Of a stretch of 51,116 nt of DNA, positions 15,963 to 23,364 are shown piece by piece. Both the position numbers and the translations under genes were made by a program. The DNA lies in the IMG/VR virus record IMGVR_UViG_3300025000_000144, positions 1-51,116 of that record; one strand, 5' to 3'. The DNA is from a virus. How positions within the stretch are numbered: the first letter of the stretch is position 1; the number at the start of each line of letters is the position of its first letter. Under the pieces are notes generated by a model that had not been told where the DNA came from, ran no database searches, and saw only the letters and a list, made by a program, of their open reading frames with translations.

Positions 15963-16172
15963 ATGAAATTTGAGATCGGTCAAAGAGTACGGTTGATTGA
16001 AGAACAGGCACTTGAAGATATGTGTCCAGTCCAGGTAGGAGAAGAAGGCAGAATTATAAACATCGAACTATCTATTGAGCCTTTTGACAGCGATATGCTT
16101 TTTGTTCTTTGGGATAATCACCCCGAACAAGATTATGCAGTTTGGGATTGGGAAGTTGAATTAGTGGAATAG
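15963..16172 (+). CDS. SH3-like/KOW-type small protein, 69 aa
   Basis: ATG follows AACAGGAGGACGAT. Starts FEIGQRVRLIEEQ and continues VGEEGRIINIE, the hydrophobic-G-x-RV ... G-x-xG-x-I pattern of small SH3-like beta barrels; the end VWDWEVELVE would be the last strand. Resembles 17358-17576 in layout, so the two may be paralogues. Such barrels often bind nucleic acid or protein partners. Confidence 0.68.
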   Translation: MKFEIGQRVRLIEEQALEDMCPVQVGEEGRIINIELSIEPFDSDMLFVLWDNHPEQDYAVWDWEVELVE

Positions 16173-16181
16173 GAGGATAAA

Positions 16182-16391
16182 ATGGAAAGATTAACAGATC
16201 AGCAAAAAAATAATTATATCAGGCACAAGGGTAATTTGTGCCCAAAATGTGAATCAAAGAATGTTGAATCATATGACAATGAATTTGGTGACGGTGACGG
16301 TCAATTCTATGACTACGGCAAATGTGGTGACTGTGGTGCTACGTGGATGGATACATATGAACTAATTAATGTTGAGATAGATGAATCATAA
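16182..16391 (+). CDS. Zinc-ribbon protein, 69 aa
   Basis: ATG follows AATAGGAGGATAAA, 9 bases after the previous stop. CPKC (about residues 20-23) and CGDC (about 48-51) are separated by an acidic loop, a classic zinc ribbon, with an acidic C-terminus. Typical of small phage transcription or translation modulators; the target is unknown. Confidence 0.74.
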   Translation: MERLTDQQKNNYIRHKGNLCPKCESKNVESYDNEFGDGDGQFYDYGKCGDCGATWMDTYELINVEIDES

Positions 16392-16429
16392 TAAAACATT
16401 GATTCTATATAACAGAATTGGAGGTCTAA

Positions 16430-16612
16430 ATGAATGACGAATTTACCAGGCGGTGTGAAACGGCTATCAAGGATTTAGAAGATCTGAAAGCACCATATAC
16501 CAAAAACAAAAATTTCATGGAAGTCGCACGACTAAACGGTAAAATTGAAGGCGTAAAACTGGCGCTAGATTATTATATCAGAATTCAACAAAATAAACGA
16601 TTAGGGGGATAA
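16430..16612 (+). CDS. Small helical protein, 60 aa
   Basis: ATG follows ATTGGAGGTCTAA. Two helices with coiled-coil character (RRCETAIKDLEDLKAP and ARLNGKIEGVKLALDYY). Its last codons GGGGGA serve as SD for the next gene, one base away. Confidence 0.7.
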   Translation: MNDEFTRRCETAIKDLEDLKAPYTKNKNFMEVARLNGKIEGVKLALDYYIRIQQNKRLGG

Positions 16613-16613
16613 A

Positions 16614-16784
16614 ATGATTTCATACGAGGTCATATTTTATAATAAGGATATGGAAAAAGTAGAACGATACGAATACCATAATCTCCCAAAATATGATAAA
16701 CTGGTTGCTTATGGTAAAACACAAGGATATAAAAGAATAAAAGTTCTTGAAGTATCTGTACTAAAGTCAGAAGATATTGGATAG
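16614..16784 (+). CDS. Small basic protein, 56 aa
   Basis: ATG one base after the previous stop, with TAGGGGGATAAA as SD. Tyrosine- and lysine-rich, strand-like. Unknown function. Confidence 0.67.
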   Translation: MISYEVIFYNKDMEKVERYEYHNLPKYDKLVAYGKTQGYKRIKVLEVSVLKSEDIG

Positions 16785-16817
16785 ATCATAAAACAACGAT
16801 TTCATAAGGAGGATAAA

Positions 16818-16910
16818 ATGAAAATTGGAAAGTTTGAAATTGATGACACCGTATTGATTTTTATTGTTATGGTAATTGCGATGATTGCTATCGCTATAAT
16901 CAATAAATAA
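16818..16910 (+). CDS. Membrane micropeptide, 30 aa
   Basis: ATG follows TAAGGAGGATAAA. Residues 12-28 are I, V, M, A and F, a single transmembrane helix with an acidic N-terminal flank (FEIDDT). The stop overlaps the 18-bp element at 16907. Unknown function. Confidence 0.65.
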   Translation: MKIGKFEIDDTVLIFIVMVIAMIAIAIINK

Positions 16911-16940
16911 AATAATAGTTTCATATAACAGGAGGTACAA

Positions 16941-17318
16941 ATGAAATTCAAAATAGATGCTAGTCCTAAAGACAATCCCAATATGATAGGCGAATTATTG
17001 CGCAATGAATTTTTCAAAGAAGAATATGAAACCTATTTGGGTAAGAAATATCGCAAGACCGGTTGCTATTCTACTTTCAATCTTGCTGAAGGTGTTGAGG
17101 AACTTCCAGGTGAACCCGTTGATCCTAATTATCCTGCTGATGGTACTTATACCGTGTCTCGAAAAATCATTGATGGAAAACCGGTTATTATGAAATACTG
17201 GTGGGACGGTGATGGCACATTAGAATTTCATTTTGAAGACGGATCTTTGCTCTGTAACGGCGATTGTAAAAAAGATTATGTCTGGGAATACTATTCAGAA
17301 ATTCCTGCGGATTGGTAG
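16941..17318 (+). CDS. Small acidic protein of unknown function, 125 aa
   Basis: ATG follows AACAGGAGGTACAA. Contains a tyrosine-rich middle and a C-terminal beta-like part with Trp, Asp and Gly (MKYWWDGDGTLEFHFEDGS). Two cysteines near the end. No family recognised. Confidence 0.73.
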   Translation: MKFKIDASPKDNPNMIGELLRNEFFKEEYETYLGKKYRKTGCYSTFNLAEGVEELPGEPVDPNYPADGTYTVSRKIIDGKPVIMKYWWDGDGTLEFHFEDGSLLCNGDCKKDYVWEYYSEIPADW

Positions 17319-17357
17319 TACATAAAACGGTTGTTTTATATAGTAGAAAGGATAAAA

Positions 17358-17576
17358 ATGATTAACTTCAAAACAGGCGATAAAGTACAGGTACTTTATT
17401 TCAATTCAACCGAAGAGTGGGGACTTGTTGGTAGAAAAGGAACTATAACCGAGTTGGCAGAAGAAGGCGAAAACGGTGATTCTGATATGAATTTATATTA
17501 TGTTAACATCGATGGGGATGATATTATTTCGGGTGAATGGCTACTGGCTGAACGCGAATTAGAAATTGCCTATTGA
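17358..17576 (+). CDS. SH3-like small protein, 72 aa
   Basis: ATG 17358 follows AAAGGATAAAA; the upstream in-frame methionine has no SD. The pattern FKTGDKVQVLYF ... GLVGRKGTITEL matches a small SH3-like/KOW barrel, as in 15963-16172. Acidic C-terminal part. The next promoter's -35 overlaps its stop codon. Confidence 0.68.
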   Translation: MINFKTGDKVQVLYFNSTEEWGLVGRKGTITELAEEGENGDSDMNLYYVNIDGDDIISGEWLLAERELEIAY

Positions 17577-17601
17577 CAAATGCCGGTTTTCGTGCTACCC
17601 T
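17573..17601 (+). promoter_or_regulatory. Sigma70-type promoter overlapping a stop codon
   Basis: TTGACA 17573-17578 includes the TGA stop of the previous gene; 17-base spacer, TACCCT 17596-17601 with extended TGC. The -10 is poor, so the extended element may matter. Confidence 0.72.
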
Positions 17602-17629
17602 TATAACAGAGAAATGAAAGGAGATAACC

Positions 17630-18082
17630 ATGTATAGTGTGGCAATTCTAGGAAGGTATGGACAATGGCTTACAAATTTTGGAGAATACGGCTTACTAGA
17701 AGATATAAATTGGGATAAAGTGGAGCAAACCTGCAAAGAAGGTAAATCAATTGCCTATGGGTATTATCAAGGTGGTTTACACTCTAATACTTTGACATCG
17801 GATAAAAATAGAACGGTAATCAAGTTTTTAGAATTGCCAAAATATACTTGGGAAGAAGCGCGTAAAATTCTAACCAATGACGGCAAGTTATTTTACCTCT
17901 CACTAAAAATAAATGATCAAACCCCATATGTTGTTTGGGTAAAAATCAAATATGAAGAATTTGGAATAACTGCCTGCTTTGGATATAGCAGTAAAGACAA
18001 AATAGCGTCTCGCAGATGGTATCCTGGTGGATGGGAAGATTTTAGATTGTGGTTATTGAATGCAGGAATCATAACAGAATAA
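17630..18082 (+). CDS. Protein of unknown function, 150 aa
   Basis: ATG follows AAAGGAGATAACC. Soluble and aromatic-rich; the first 40 residues carry several glycine/tyrosine turns, and the end is GGWEDFRLWLLNAGIITE. First gene behind the promoter at 17573. Its stop lies inside the 18-bp element at 18079. Not recognised. Confidence 0.74.
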   Translation: MYSVAILGRYGQWLTNFGEYGLLEDINWDKVEQTCKEGKSIAYGYYQGGLHSNTLTSDKNRTVIKFLELPKYTWEEARKILTNDGKLFYLSLKINDQTPYVVWVKIKYEEFGITACFGYSSKDKIASRRWYPGGWEDFRLWLLNAGIITE

Positions 18083-18117
18083 AACTGGTATTTCATATAA
18101 TAAAAAGACCATTTCAT
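18079..18117 (+). repeat. Tandem pair of 18-bp elements
   Basis: Two forward-type copies, ATAAAA-N6-TTTCAT at 18079-18096 and 18100-18117, only 3 bases apart. They are followed by GTAGAAAAGGAG and the gene at 18139. Confidence 0.88.
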
Positions 18118-18138
18118 ATCGTAGAAAAGGAGAATATA

Positions 18139-18498
18139 ATGAGCAGGAATGTTGATAACACCCAAGAGACATTAGATAGTCGTGACATTCAAGAGCGCAT
18201 TGATGAGCTGCAAGAAATTGATCAGGCAAAAATTGAAGAATATGAAACCGAAGAACTCAACCATCTTTTGAAAATTAAAGAATCTGTGGGGGACGATGAG
18301 AGCTGGGGATTTGGAATTACTTTTATTCGAGATTCTTATTTTGAAGAAGATAGTGAAGAATTTGCCTATGGCTGCGGGGATGTTGATAGAAACGGCATGA
18401 TAGCATCATATGTGAATTGGGAAGAATTTGCTGATTCTCGTAAAATGGATTTTGAGTCAATAGAATTTGATGGTATAGAATATTGGTACAGGTTGTAG
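18139..18498 (+). CDS. Widespread mobile-element protein, 119 aa
   Basis: ATG follows AAAAGGAGAATATA. Very acidic. It begins with a coiled helix (LDSRDIQERIDELQEI) and ends with ITFIRDSYFEEDSEEFAY ... VNWEEFADSRKMDF ... FDGIEYWYR, a pattern I recall from hypothetical proteins on phages and conjugative plasmids of many hosts (DSRDVI ... LIRDSYF ... IDWE ... DYSSVDFDG). No function is known to me. Acidity and mobile-element distribution would fit a counter-defence or DNA-mimic role, but this is inference. Confidence 0.78.
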   Translation: MSRNVDNTQETLDSRDIQERIDELQEIDQAKIEEYETEELNHLLKIKESVGDDESWGFGITFIRDSYFEEDSEEFAYGCGDVDRNGMIASYVNWEEFADSRKMDFESIEFDGIEYWYRL

Positions 18499-18511
18499 AA
18501 AGGAGATTAAA

Positions 18512-18703
18512 ATGAAAAATAAAGAATGGGATAAAAATAGGTTTGCTGATATTATTACCGAAACGGTAAAGGATATTGTTAATAGGGCAATCGCTGATGG
18601 CAAGTTTGATATAACAGAGCAAATTAATCTTGTCGATATTGTTCTGGAATCAATGGATGCGGTTCAAACAATCATACTGGATGATCTCGAATCTGTTGAG
18701 TAA
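18512..18703 (+). CDS. Small helical protein, 63 aa
   Basis: ATG follows AGAAAGGAGATTAAA, 13 bases from the previous stop. All-helical and acidic, with two probable helices. Unknown function. Confidence 0.7.
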   Translation: MKNKEWDKNRFADIITETVKDIVNRAIADGKFDITEQINLVDIVLESMDAVQTIILDDLESVE

Positions 18704-18744
18704 CATAAAACACATCTTTTATTACATCAGAAAGGAGTAACACA

Positions 18745-18945
18745 ATGTCCAGGCTAGACGAGAAATATACACGAGCCTATGAACACGCTGTAAAATTAGA
18801 TTATAGTAATGACGACCTAGACCTTATGTTTTCAGATCACGAAAATCCTGAACTGGTATGGGACTTTATTATTGGTGCTAATAAAAAGGTCATAGATAAA
18901 TGGCTAGATAGTGTAAAAGAAGATCTGTACGATGAGGAGGATTAA
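18745..18945 (+). CDS. Small acidic helical protein, 66 aa
   Basis: ATG follows GAAAGGAGTAACACA. Acidic, ending DLYDEED, whose codons form the GAGGAGG SD of the following micropeptide. Unknown function. Confidence 0.7.
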   Translation: MSRLDEKYTRAYEHAVKLDYSNDDLDLMFSDHENPELVWDFIIGANKKVIDKWLDSVKEDLYDEED

Positions 18946-18946
18946 C

Positions 18947-19012
18947 TTGGATTTAGCATTCTGGATTTTATTATTTGTTGTATGTCTGTCCGCATATTCT
19001 AAAAAGAAATAA
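18947..19012 (+). CDS. Membrane micropeptide, 21 aa
   Basis: TTG start one base after the preceding stop, with GAGGAGGATTAAC as SD. Residues 3-16 are hydrophobic (LAFWILLFVVCLSA) followed by YSKKK, a minimal single-span peptide. Its stop overlaps AAGAAAGG, the SD for the next gene. The strong SD and ordered layout argue that it is real despite its size. Confidence 0.5.
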   Translation: MDLAFWILLFVVCLSAYSKKK

Positions 19013-19026
19013 GAAAGGATGATAAA

Positions 19027-19215
19027 ATGAATATAACAGAATTGATTGAAGAGTTGCAAATGTTACTATCGGAATTTGGCGATCTAGAAGTTGTGCTTCC
19101 GCAGGGCTGTGATTTCGATGCCGAAGAAGAAGATGGACTGGTATCATGTAGTGCTGAAATTAGCATCGTGGAAACTGCTGCTAGCGGATCAGATAGGGTT
19201 GCAGTAATCTACTAA
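19027..19215 (+). CDS. Small acidic phage protein, 62 aa
   Basis: ATG follows AGAAAGGATGATAAA. Starts with ITELIEELQMLLSEFGDLEVVLP, resembling a common small phage family that begins with a leucine-rich helix followed by a strand. Function unknown. Confidence 0.7.
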   Translation: MNITELIEELQMLLSEFGDLEVVLPQGCDFDAEEEDGLVSCSAEISIVETAASGSDRVAVIY

Positions 19216-19236
19216 ATAAAATCAGGATTTCATATC

Positions 19237-19265
19237 TTGACAACTTCGTAATAATGTGATAAGAT
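19237..19265 (+). promoter_or_regulatory. Sigma70-type promoter abutting an 18-bp element
   Basis: TTGACA 19237-19242, 17-base spacer, TAAGAT 19260-19265 with extended TGA. An 18-bp element (19216-19233) ends only 3 bases upstream of the -35, so here the element is not next to a ribosome site. Confidence 0.83.
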
Positions 19266-19289
19266 TAGATAACAGAAAGGGAGGAATAA

Positions 19290-19553
19290 ATGAGCGATAT
19301 CCCAGAAATTGTACAACGAGCAATGGTAGGTTCTGTAACCGATATTGGGCAACTAACAACCGAAGATATCAAGATTTTGAACAAATATGTCAAATTAGGG
19401 TATTTGTCTAAAGGAAAGGGCGGTTGCTTTCCCATAATTAAAACAGTTTGGGCTTGCCCTACTTTTGATTTTCAAAAACAAAGAGATGAAGCCGTTGCGT
19501 ACATGATGCAACTTGCAGAATTAGATAAAACCAGGCTCAACTTTACCTCATAA
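19290..19553 (+). CDS. Small protein of unknown function, 87 aa
   Basis: ATG follows AGAAAGGGAGGAATAA. Helical, with a winged-helix-like stretch (TTEDIKILNKYVKLGYLSKGKGG) and two cysteines. A helix-turn-helix role is possible but weakly supported. First gene behind the promoter at 19237. Confidence 0.7.
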   Translation: MSDIPEIVQRAMVGSVTDIGQLTTEDIKILNKYVKLGYLSKGKGGCFPIIKTVWACPTFDFQKQRDEAVAYMMQLAELDKTRLNFTS

Positions 19554-19578
19554 AACATCAAATTCATAAGGAGACAAT

Positions 19579-19752
19579 ATGAAAATATTTCTAAAAATTC
19601 TAGCATCTGTGGTATTGACGTTTCTTGTAATTGAACTTATAGGCTGGCTTGCTCCACAATTAAGACCGTTCATTGGCGATGGGATGTATGCGGTTGATGT
19701 TGTGCTGGGGTTTGCTATGGGGTGGTTTATTTCCCTTATTTGGCAACAATAA
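19579..19752 (+). CDS. Small membrane protein, 57 aa
   Basis: ATG follows TAAGGAGACAAT. Two hydrophobic segments (about residues 3-24 and 38-55) separated by a short polar hairpin suggest two transmembrane helices. Phage proteins of this type often act in lysis or superinfection control; nothing decides here. Confidence 0.67.
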   Translation: MKIFLKILASVVLTFLVIELIGWLAPQLRPFIGDGMYAVDVVLGFAMGWFISLIWQQ

Positions 19753-19777
19753 AATGACGATTTCATAAGGAATGACA

Positions 19778-20035
19778 ATGAAAATTATCAAGGTCGAAGA
19801 TGTAACCAAGTATGGTTTTGATGACAGAGAAAACGACATGGATTTGATGAATGTCTTGGTGGATTATGGCGATGGTGTTACCGGAAATTCCTATATGTAT
19901 AGAGCGCACTATAACAGGATTGTTTATCAAGACACCCTAATAAAACAACATAATATTCCCCAAGGGGAGATCGATATACTGGAAGATTTATTTAGGGCAG
20001 ATTTTGCATCAGATCATTTTTATAACATGGATTGA
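19778..20035 (+). CDS. Small acidic protein, 85 aa
   Basis: ATG 19778 chosen because TAAGGA is 6-11 bases upstream; ATG 19772 is too close to that site. Acidic and mixed alpha/beta. Unknown function. Confidence 0.7.
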   Translation: MKIIKVEDVTKYGFDDRENDMDLMNVLVDYGDGVTGNSYMYRAHYNRIVYQDTLIKQHNIPQGEIDILEDLFRADFASDHFYNMD

Positions 20036-20100
20036 TTGATTTGGTGTAACATAAAACCTGAATTTCATTAGAAAAACTCGGATAAAAAAGGAGAATAATT

Positions 20101-20427
20101 ATGAAAAAAGATACAACTGTTTTAGGGTGTTTGGGGATTGTGTTTTTGTTTGTCGTTGTAATTCCCGCAGCGATTATTATGAATGGATGGATTCTGTCAA
20201 TAATGTGGGGATGGTTTATTGTGCCTCTCTTTCATTTGCCTGAATTGACTATACCTTATGCTATTGGGATTAGTTCAGTAGCCGGATTATTTATGAATAA
20301 AAGCACCCAGAATAAGATCGATGAGGGAATATTTTCAGAAAAATTGATCAAGGCATTGAGTGTGACTTTTCTTGTCCCATTAATGGTTTTGGGATTTGGA
20401 TGGATTGTTTTGCAGTTTATTCATTAA
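20101..20427 (+). CDS. Membrane protein, 108 aa
   Basis: ATG follows AAAAAGGAGAATAATT. Three to four hydrophobic segments (about residues 8-26, 27-43, 48-65 and 85-106) with a short soluble loop (NKSTQNKIDEGIFSEK). The first 35 residues resemble recurrent small membrane proteins of phages of Gram-positive bacteria. Function unknown; superinfection immunity is one possibility. Confidence 0.72.
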   Translation: MKKDTTVLGCLGIVFLFVVVIPAAIIMNGWILSIMWGWFIVPLFHLPELTIPYAIGISSVAGLFMNKSTQNKIDEGIFSEKLIKALSVTFLVPLMVLGFGWIVLQFIH

Positions 20428-20442
20428 CAGGAAGGAGTAATT

Positions 20443-20835
20443 ATGTCAGCAGATAATGGAATTTATATTTTGGAAATGAAAGATCAAGTAAGGGTTATCG
20501 ATGCACAGGCTATTGATAATCTCAATTGGACATGGTTAGGTGGTGGACAGTCTAGGGAAAATTTTGTACCAACGGCCATCGTAGAATATTTTGGTGGTGC
20601 AAAACCCATGACACTCCAAGAGGCACACGATGAAGCCCATCGTTTATACAATGATATTCTGAACGATGATTTTGGCATCTGCGAATATGGCATCCAGCAT
20701 TTTACCATCAATAAAACATGGAATCAGATCGTCAAAGAAGCCAAAGAATTAGCACCAAAAGAAATTCAAGCCATCAGATATAAAAAAGGCTATGGCTATA
20801 TCGTAGAGCAATTACAGTCCATCATAGATATGTAA
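20443..20835 (+). CDS. Conserved phage/bacterial protein starting MSADNGIYI, 130 aa
   Basis: ATG follows AACAGGAAGGAGTAATT, 15 bases after the membrane protein. The opening SADNGIYILEMKD ... YRVI/RVIDAQAI is a pattern I recall from a widespread uncharacterised phage family. It is followed by VEYFGGAKPMTLQEAHDEA and ends with a helical region. Soluble, no enzyme motif recognised. Confidence 0.76.
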   Translation: MSADNGIYILEMKDQVRVIDAQAIDNLNWTWLGGGQSRENFVPTAIVEYFGGAKPMTLQEAHDEAHRLYNDILNDDFGICEYGIQHFTINKTWNQIVKEAKELAPKEIQAIRYKKGYGYIVEQLQSIIDM

Positions 20836-20877
20836 CACGATAAAAGTTAGATTTCATTATGTTATAAGGAGAATAAT

Positions 20878-21066
20878 ATGAAGGTATTTAGGGCAACATA
20901 TGCAATATCGGAAGACAAGGTGGTTCTTGCTGATAAAATGGGAATTGATCCCATTACTATTGATGGCGTACAATATCTTCCATTTTTTATCAATGGAGAA
21001 ATTGTCGCCATCGTTGAAACATATGATTTGACATCAATCACATGGGAACACCCAGAAGAAAAATAA
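20878..21066 (+). CDS. Small beta-rich protein, 62 aa
   Basis: ATG follows TAAGGAGAATAAT. Strand-rich with regular valine/isoleucine alternation. It is 10 bases from the next gene. Unknown function. Confidence 0.68.
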   Translation: MKVFRATYAISEDKVVLADKMGIDPITIDGVQYLPFFINGEIVAIVETYDLTSITWEHPEEK

Positions 21067-21076
21067 GGAGGATGAT

Positions 21077-21301
21077 ATGAAAAAGAAATTTGTGACGGTT
21101 TTGATTGCCCTATTGCTTATCGCGGTTATCGGGTTGAGTATCAAAATAGGTATGTCGTTAGTTGATAAACCGCAGGTAACTCAAGTGGAACAGATCTTTG
21201 CTGATGTAAACGGAGACGGCGAATTAGATTTGATTATAAAAGCAGATGTTATCTTGAATACCGGACAGGAAAATTTTCTAGTCAGCCGGGTGAATCCGTA
21301 G
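21077..21301 (+). CDS. N-terminal part of a 3D-domain envelope protein (0 frame), 74 aa
   Basis: ATG follows AAGGAGGATGAT. MKKKF plus a hydrophobic run to about residue 24 gives a signal anchor; DVNGDGELDLII near residues 43-54 is a Ca-binding-like D-x-DGD-x-DL repeat. In the 0 frame the protein stops at 21301 after a short tail. At 21271-21277 lies A AAT TTT, an X-XXY-YYZ heptamer in the correct phase; a -1 shift there joins the frame at 21277 that encodes a complete 3D barrel. Either this is programmed frameshifting, yielding 74- and about 193-residue products, or the gene is broken. Confidence 0.72.
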   Translation: MKKKFVTVLIALLLIAVIGLSIKIGMSLVDKPQVTQVEQIFADVNGDGELDLIIKADVILNTGQENFLVSRVNP

Positions 21302-21657
21302 AAGATGTTGTATACGAAGAATCTATAACAGAAACATCTGGCGAGATCATCAAGGTAAGAGTATCACATTATGAACCTGCTCTTGGTGGTGTAAACTGTA
21401 GTAGGTTTGTGAACGGTGAATGTATTAGCAAAATGGCTAATGGCAGTAGATGGCAGGAATTTATGGATGTCGCAATAGCTTGTCCTGTGGAATTAGATTT
21501 CGGTACTAAAATCATTGTTGGTGGTAAGACATGGGAATGTATGGATCGTGGTGGTGCAATCACTTTTGACGGAGAATCATATTGGATAGATCAACTAACA
21601 GAAAATCCGCAGTACCCGTATGGCGCAGTAGTAGAAGCGGTAATAATTAGACCATAA
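21277..21657 (+). CDS. C-terminal 3D (RlpA-like) barrel read in the -1 frame
   Basis: This open frame continues 21077-21301 after a -1 shift and has no SD or ATG of its own before the domain; GTG 21409 lies inside the domain. It encodes a linker rich in E, S and T, then VSHYEPALGGVNC, WQEFMDVAIACP, FGTKIIVGG and CMDRGGAI, the core of 3D-type double-psi beta barrels found in resuscitation-factor/RlpA-like cell-wall proteins. The DRGG motif near the end is diagnostic. The product would be anchored outside the membrane and act on peptidoglycan. Confidence 0.75.
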   Translation, partial: SSQPGESVEDVVYEESITETSGEIIKVRVSHYEPALGGVNCSRFVNGECISKMANGSRWQEFMDVAIACPVELDFGTKIIVGGKTWECMDRGGAITFDGESYWIDQLTENPQYPYGAVVEAVIIRP

Positions 21658-21673
21658 CAGAAAGGAATAACAG

Positions 21674-22015
21674 ATGCCCAAATATAATATCAAGTTAGTA
21701 GATCCGCCAACAAATAAAGGCATATTATTTGAAGTAGACGGAACGGAATTAACGGATGTGCCTATCAGATGTTTTGTTCATCACAAAGTCTTTGAAAATG
21801 AAATCATGAAATCTTGGATGGTGTCGGAATTCTTTTCTGGTATGGCTATGACTTCAGAGTGGCCGACTAAAAATGCAGCCATAGATGCCGGTCATAGGGT
21901 ATTCGCTAAAATGCAATTAGCAGATATCAAAGAAATTGTAAATGGTCGTGTCAAAGTATACGGCTATGCTAATACCGATGGAACTGAAAGGAGTAAAAAG
22001 AATGCTGGTAAATAA
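21674..22015 (+). CDS. Protein of unknown function, 113 aa
   Basis: ATG follows AGAAAGGAATAACAG. Strand-rich first half with methionine-rich middle (IMKSWMVSEFFSGMAM), helical and basic end. The last 14 bases overlap the next gene. Not recognised. Confidence 0.72.
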   Translation: MPKYNIKLVDPPTNKGILFEVDGTELTDVPIRCFVHHKVFENEIMKSWMVSEFFSGMAMTSEWPTKNAAIDAGHRVFAKMQLADIKEIVNGRVKVYGYANTDGTERSKKNAGK

Positions 22016-22250
22016 ATTTCTTACGTTAGATTTTGATGTCGAATATATCGCAGAATATGAGATTTTAGAATTTAGCAATAATAATAAGTCTCTAAGCATT
22101 TGGGGGAATAGATATATTCATGAATTGCGGAAATGGTTAGATAATTTAGACGATGATCTTAACACGCGAAAGGTTTTGAATACCAATGGCGACCACGAAG
22201 CACCCGAAGACATTTATGGTGCGCAGGGAATATCAGATAGTGTTGAATAA
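22002..22250 (+). CDS. Small acidic protein, 82 aa
   Basis: ATG 22002 with AAAGGAGTAAAAAG upstream, inside the end of the preceding gene. Acidic with tryptophans, ending in a polar tail. Unknown function. Confidence 0.68.
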   Translation: MLVNKFLTLDFDVEYIAEYEILEFSNNNKSLSIWGNRYIHELRKWLDNLDDDLNTRKVLNTNGDHEAPEDIYGAQGISDSVE

Positions 22251-22261
22251 GGAGAATAACA

Positions 22262-22648
22262 ATGTATAAAAAAGGCGATTGGTTATTTCACGAATTTGAT
22301 TTGTTTGAAGCGCTGGAAGATAGTAAGGGCGAATCCATGTTTGATATCCACAATGGTTCTGTAGAAACTTGTGCGGTTGAATCTCAATGTGTTCCTTTGA
22401 CTATTAGGAATAAAAATATTTCTGAGAGTTTTGCATCCATCTATTCTAAAATACGGGAACTGCATAATAACGGACTGAATTATCCAGATATTCACTGGTA
22501 TTTTACAAAGAAGTGGTTACAAGCCTGTTCCGAAAAAGATGACGAGAATATTCAGTTAATATATAAAGGGTTATACAAGTTCGTTGAAAGCGTACAAGAA
22601 TCAGTTCAAAACGCCGTAGTTAATGGCGTAAAGATTTTTAGGCAATGA
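22262..22648 (+). CDS. Protein of unknown function, 128 aa
   Basis: ATG follows AAGGAGAATAACA. Mixed structure, with a central IHWYFTKKWLQACSEKDD and a helical C-terminus. The stop is part of the 18-bp element at 22645. Not recognised. Confidence 0.73.
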   Translation: MYKKGDWLFHEFDLFEALEDSKGESMFDIHNGSVETCAVESQCVPLTIRNKNISESFASIYSKIRELHNNGLNYPDIHWYFTKKWLQACSEKDDENIQLIYKGLYKFVESVQESVQNAVVNGVKIFRQ

Positions 22649-22682
22649 AATCAAAGTTTTATTATATCGCAAAGGAGTAGAA

Positions 22683-22919
22683 ATGAAATCAATTGTAAAA
22701 AATATAAAATTAGGAATGGAACAATTTAAGAAATGGTCTGCCAATCATTGGTTTGTTTATAGCATTATGGGAATTTCACCTCTAACAATGATATATAATG
22801 TGGCGTTTATGAAACATTGGTCAATTGCAATTTCTCTTGTTCTATTGGGGATTCAGTTGTCAGGATTGATACTGCTAATATTGTCTGTTTCTATTTGGAA
22901 AAAATATCGAAACTGGTAA
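22683..22919 (+). CDS. Membrane protein, 78 aa
   Basis: ATG follows AAAGGAGTAGAA. A basic, helical N-terminus is followed by two hydrophobic segments (about residues 25-43 and 48-70) and a basic end (KKYRNW). Two-span membrane protein of unknown function. Confidence 0.7.
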   Translation: MKSIVKNIKLGMEQFKKWSANHWFVYSIMGISPLTMIYNVAFMKHWSIAISLVLLGIQLSGLILLILSVSIWKKYRNW

Positions 22920-22951
22920 CATAAAATCATACTTTCATAAGGAGATGTTTT

Positions 22952-23152
22952 GTGAATATTGACGAGGTAAAAAAATCAATTGAATTTGCTGAAACTTGGT
23001 CTGACCATAATGCTGGTTCTGTAGCAGTAGCAAAAGCTATTTTATACTTGGCTGATATAATCAAGGAATCCCATGATTTACCAGTAATACAGTCTGGAGC
23101 AGATGGTGAAGAAAACCAAGATGTTGAAAGTTGGATTAACAGAACAAAATAA
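22952..23152 (+). CDS. Small helical protein, 66 aa, GTG start
   Basis: GTG 22952 preceded by TAAGGAGATGTTTT. Helical, with an ETWSDHNAGSVAVAKAILYLADI core. Unknown function. Confidence 0.68.
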   Translation: MNIDEVKKSIEFAETWSDHNAGSVAVAKAILYLADIIKESHDLPVIQSGADGEENQDVESWINRTK

Positions 23153-23181
23153 AATCGTGATTTTATTAAGGAGGTACAATA

Positions 23182-23352
23182 ATGTTTTTGGGATTTCCTG
23201 TAGGATTTTGGATATCTGTTATATCGATAGTGTTTTTAGGAATATATTTTTTTATCGACGATAAACTCGATGAAAAAAATATGGTAAAAAGGGGTTGGAT
23301 TATTCGAGAGACGCGATGGGGAAAAGAATATATCCGACCAAAGGAACAATAA
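23182..23352 (+). CDS. Small membrane protein with basic tail, 56 aa
   Basis: ATG follows TAAGGAGGTACAATA. One transmembrane helix (about residues 2-24), then a soluble basic tail (KRGWIIRETRWGKEYIRP). The stop lies in the element at 23349. Unknown function. Confidence 0.68.
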   Translation: MFLGFPVGFWISVISIVFLGIYFFIDDKLDEKNMVKRGWIIRETRWGKEYIRPKEQ

Positions 23353-23364
23353 AATGAGGATTTC

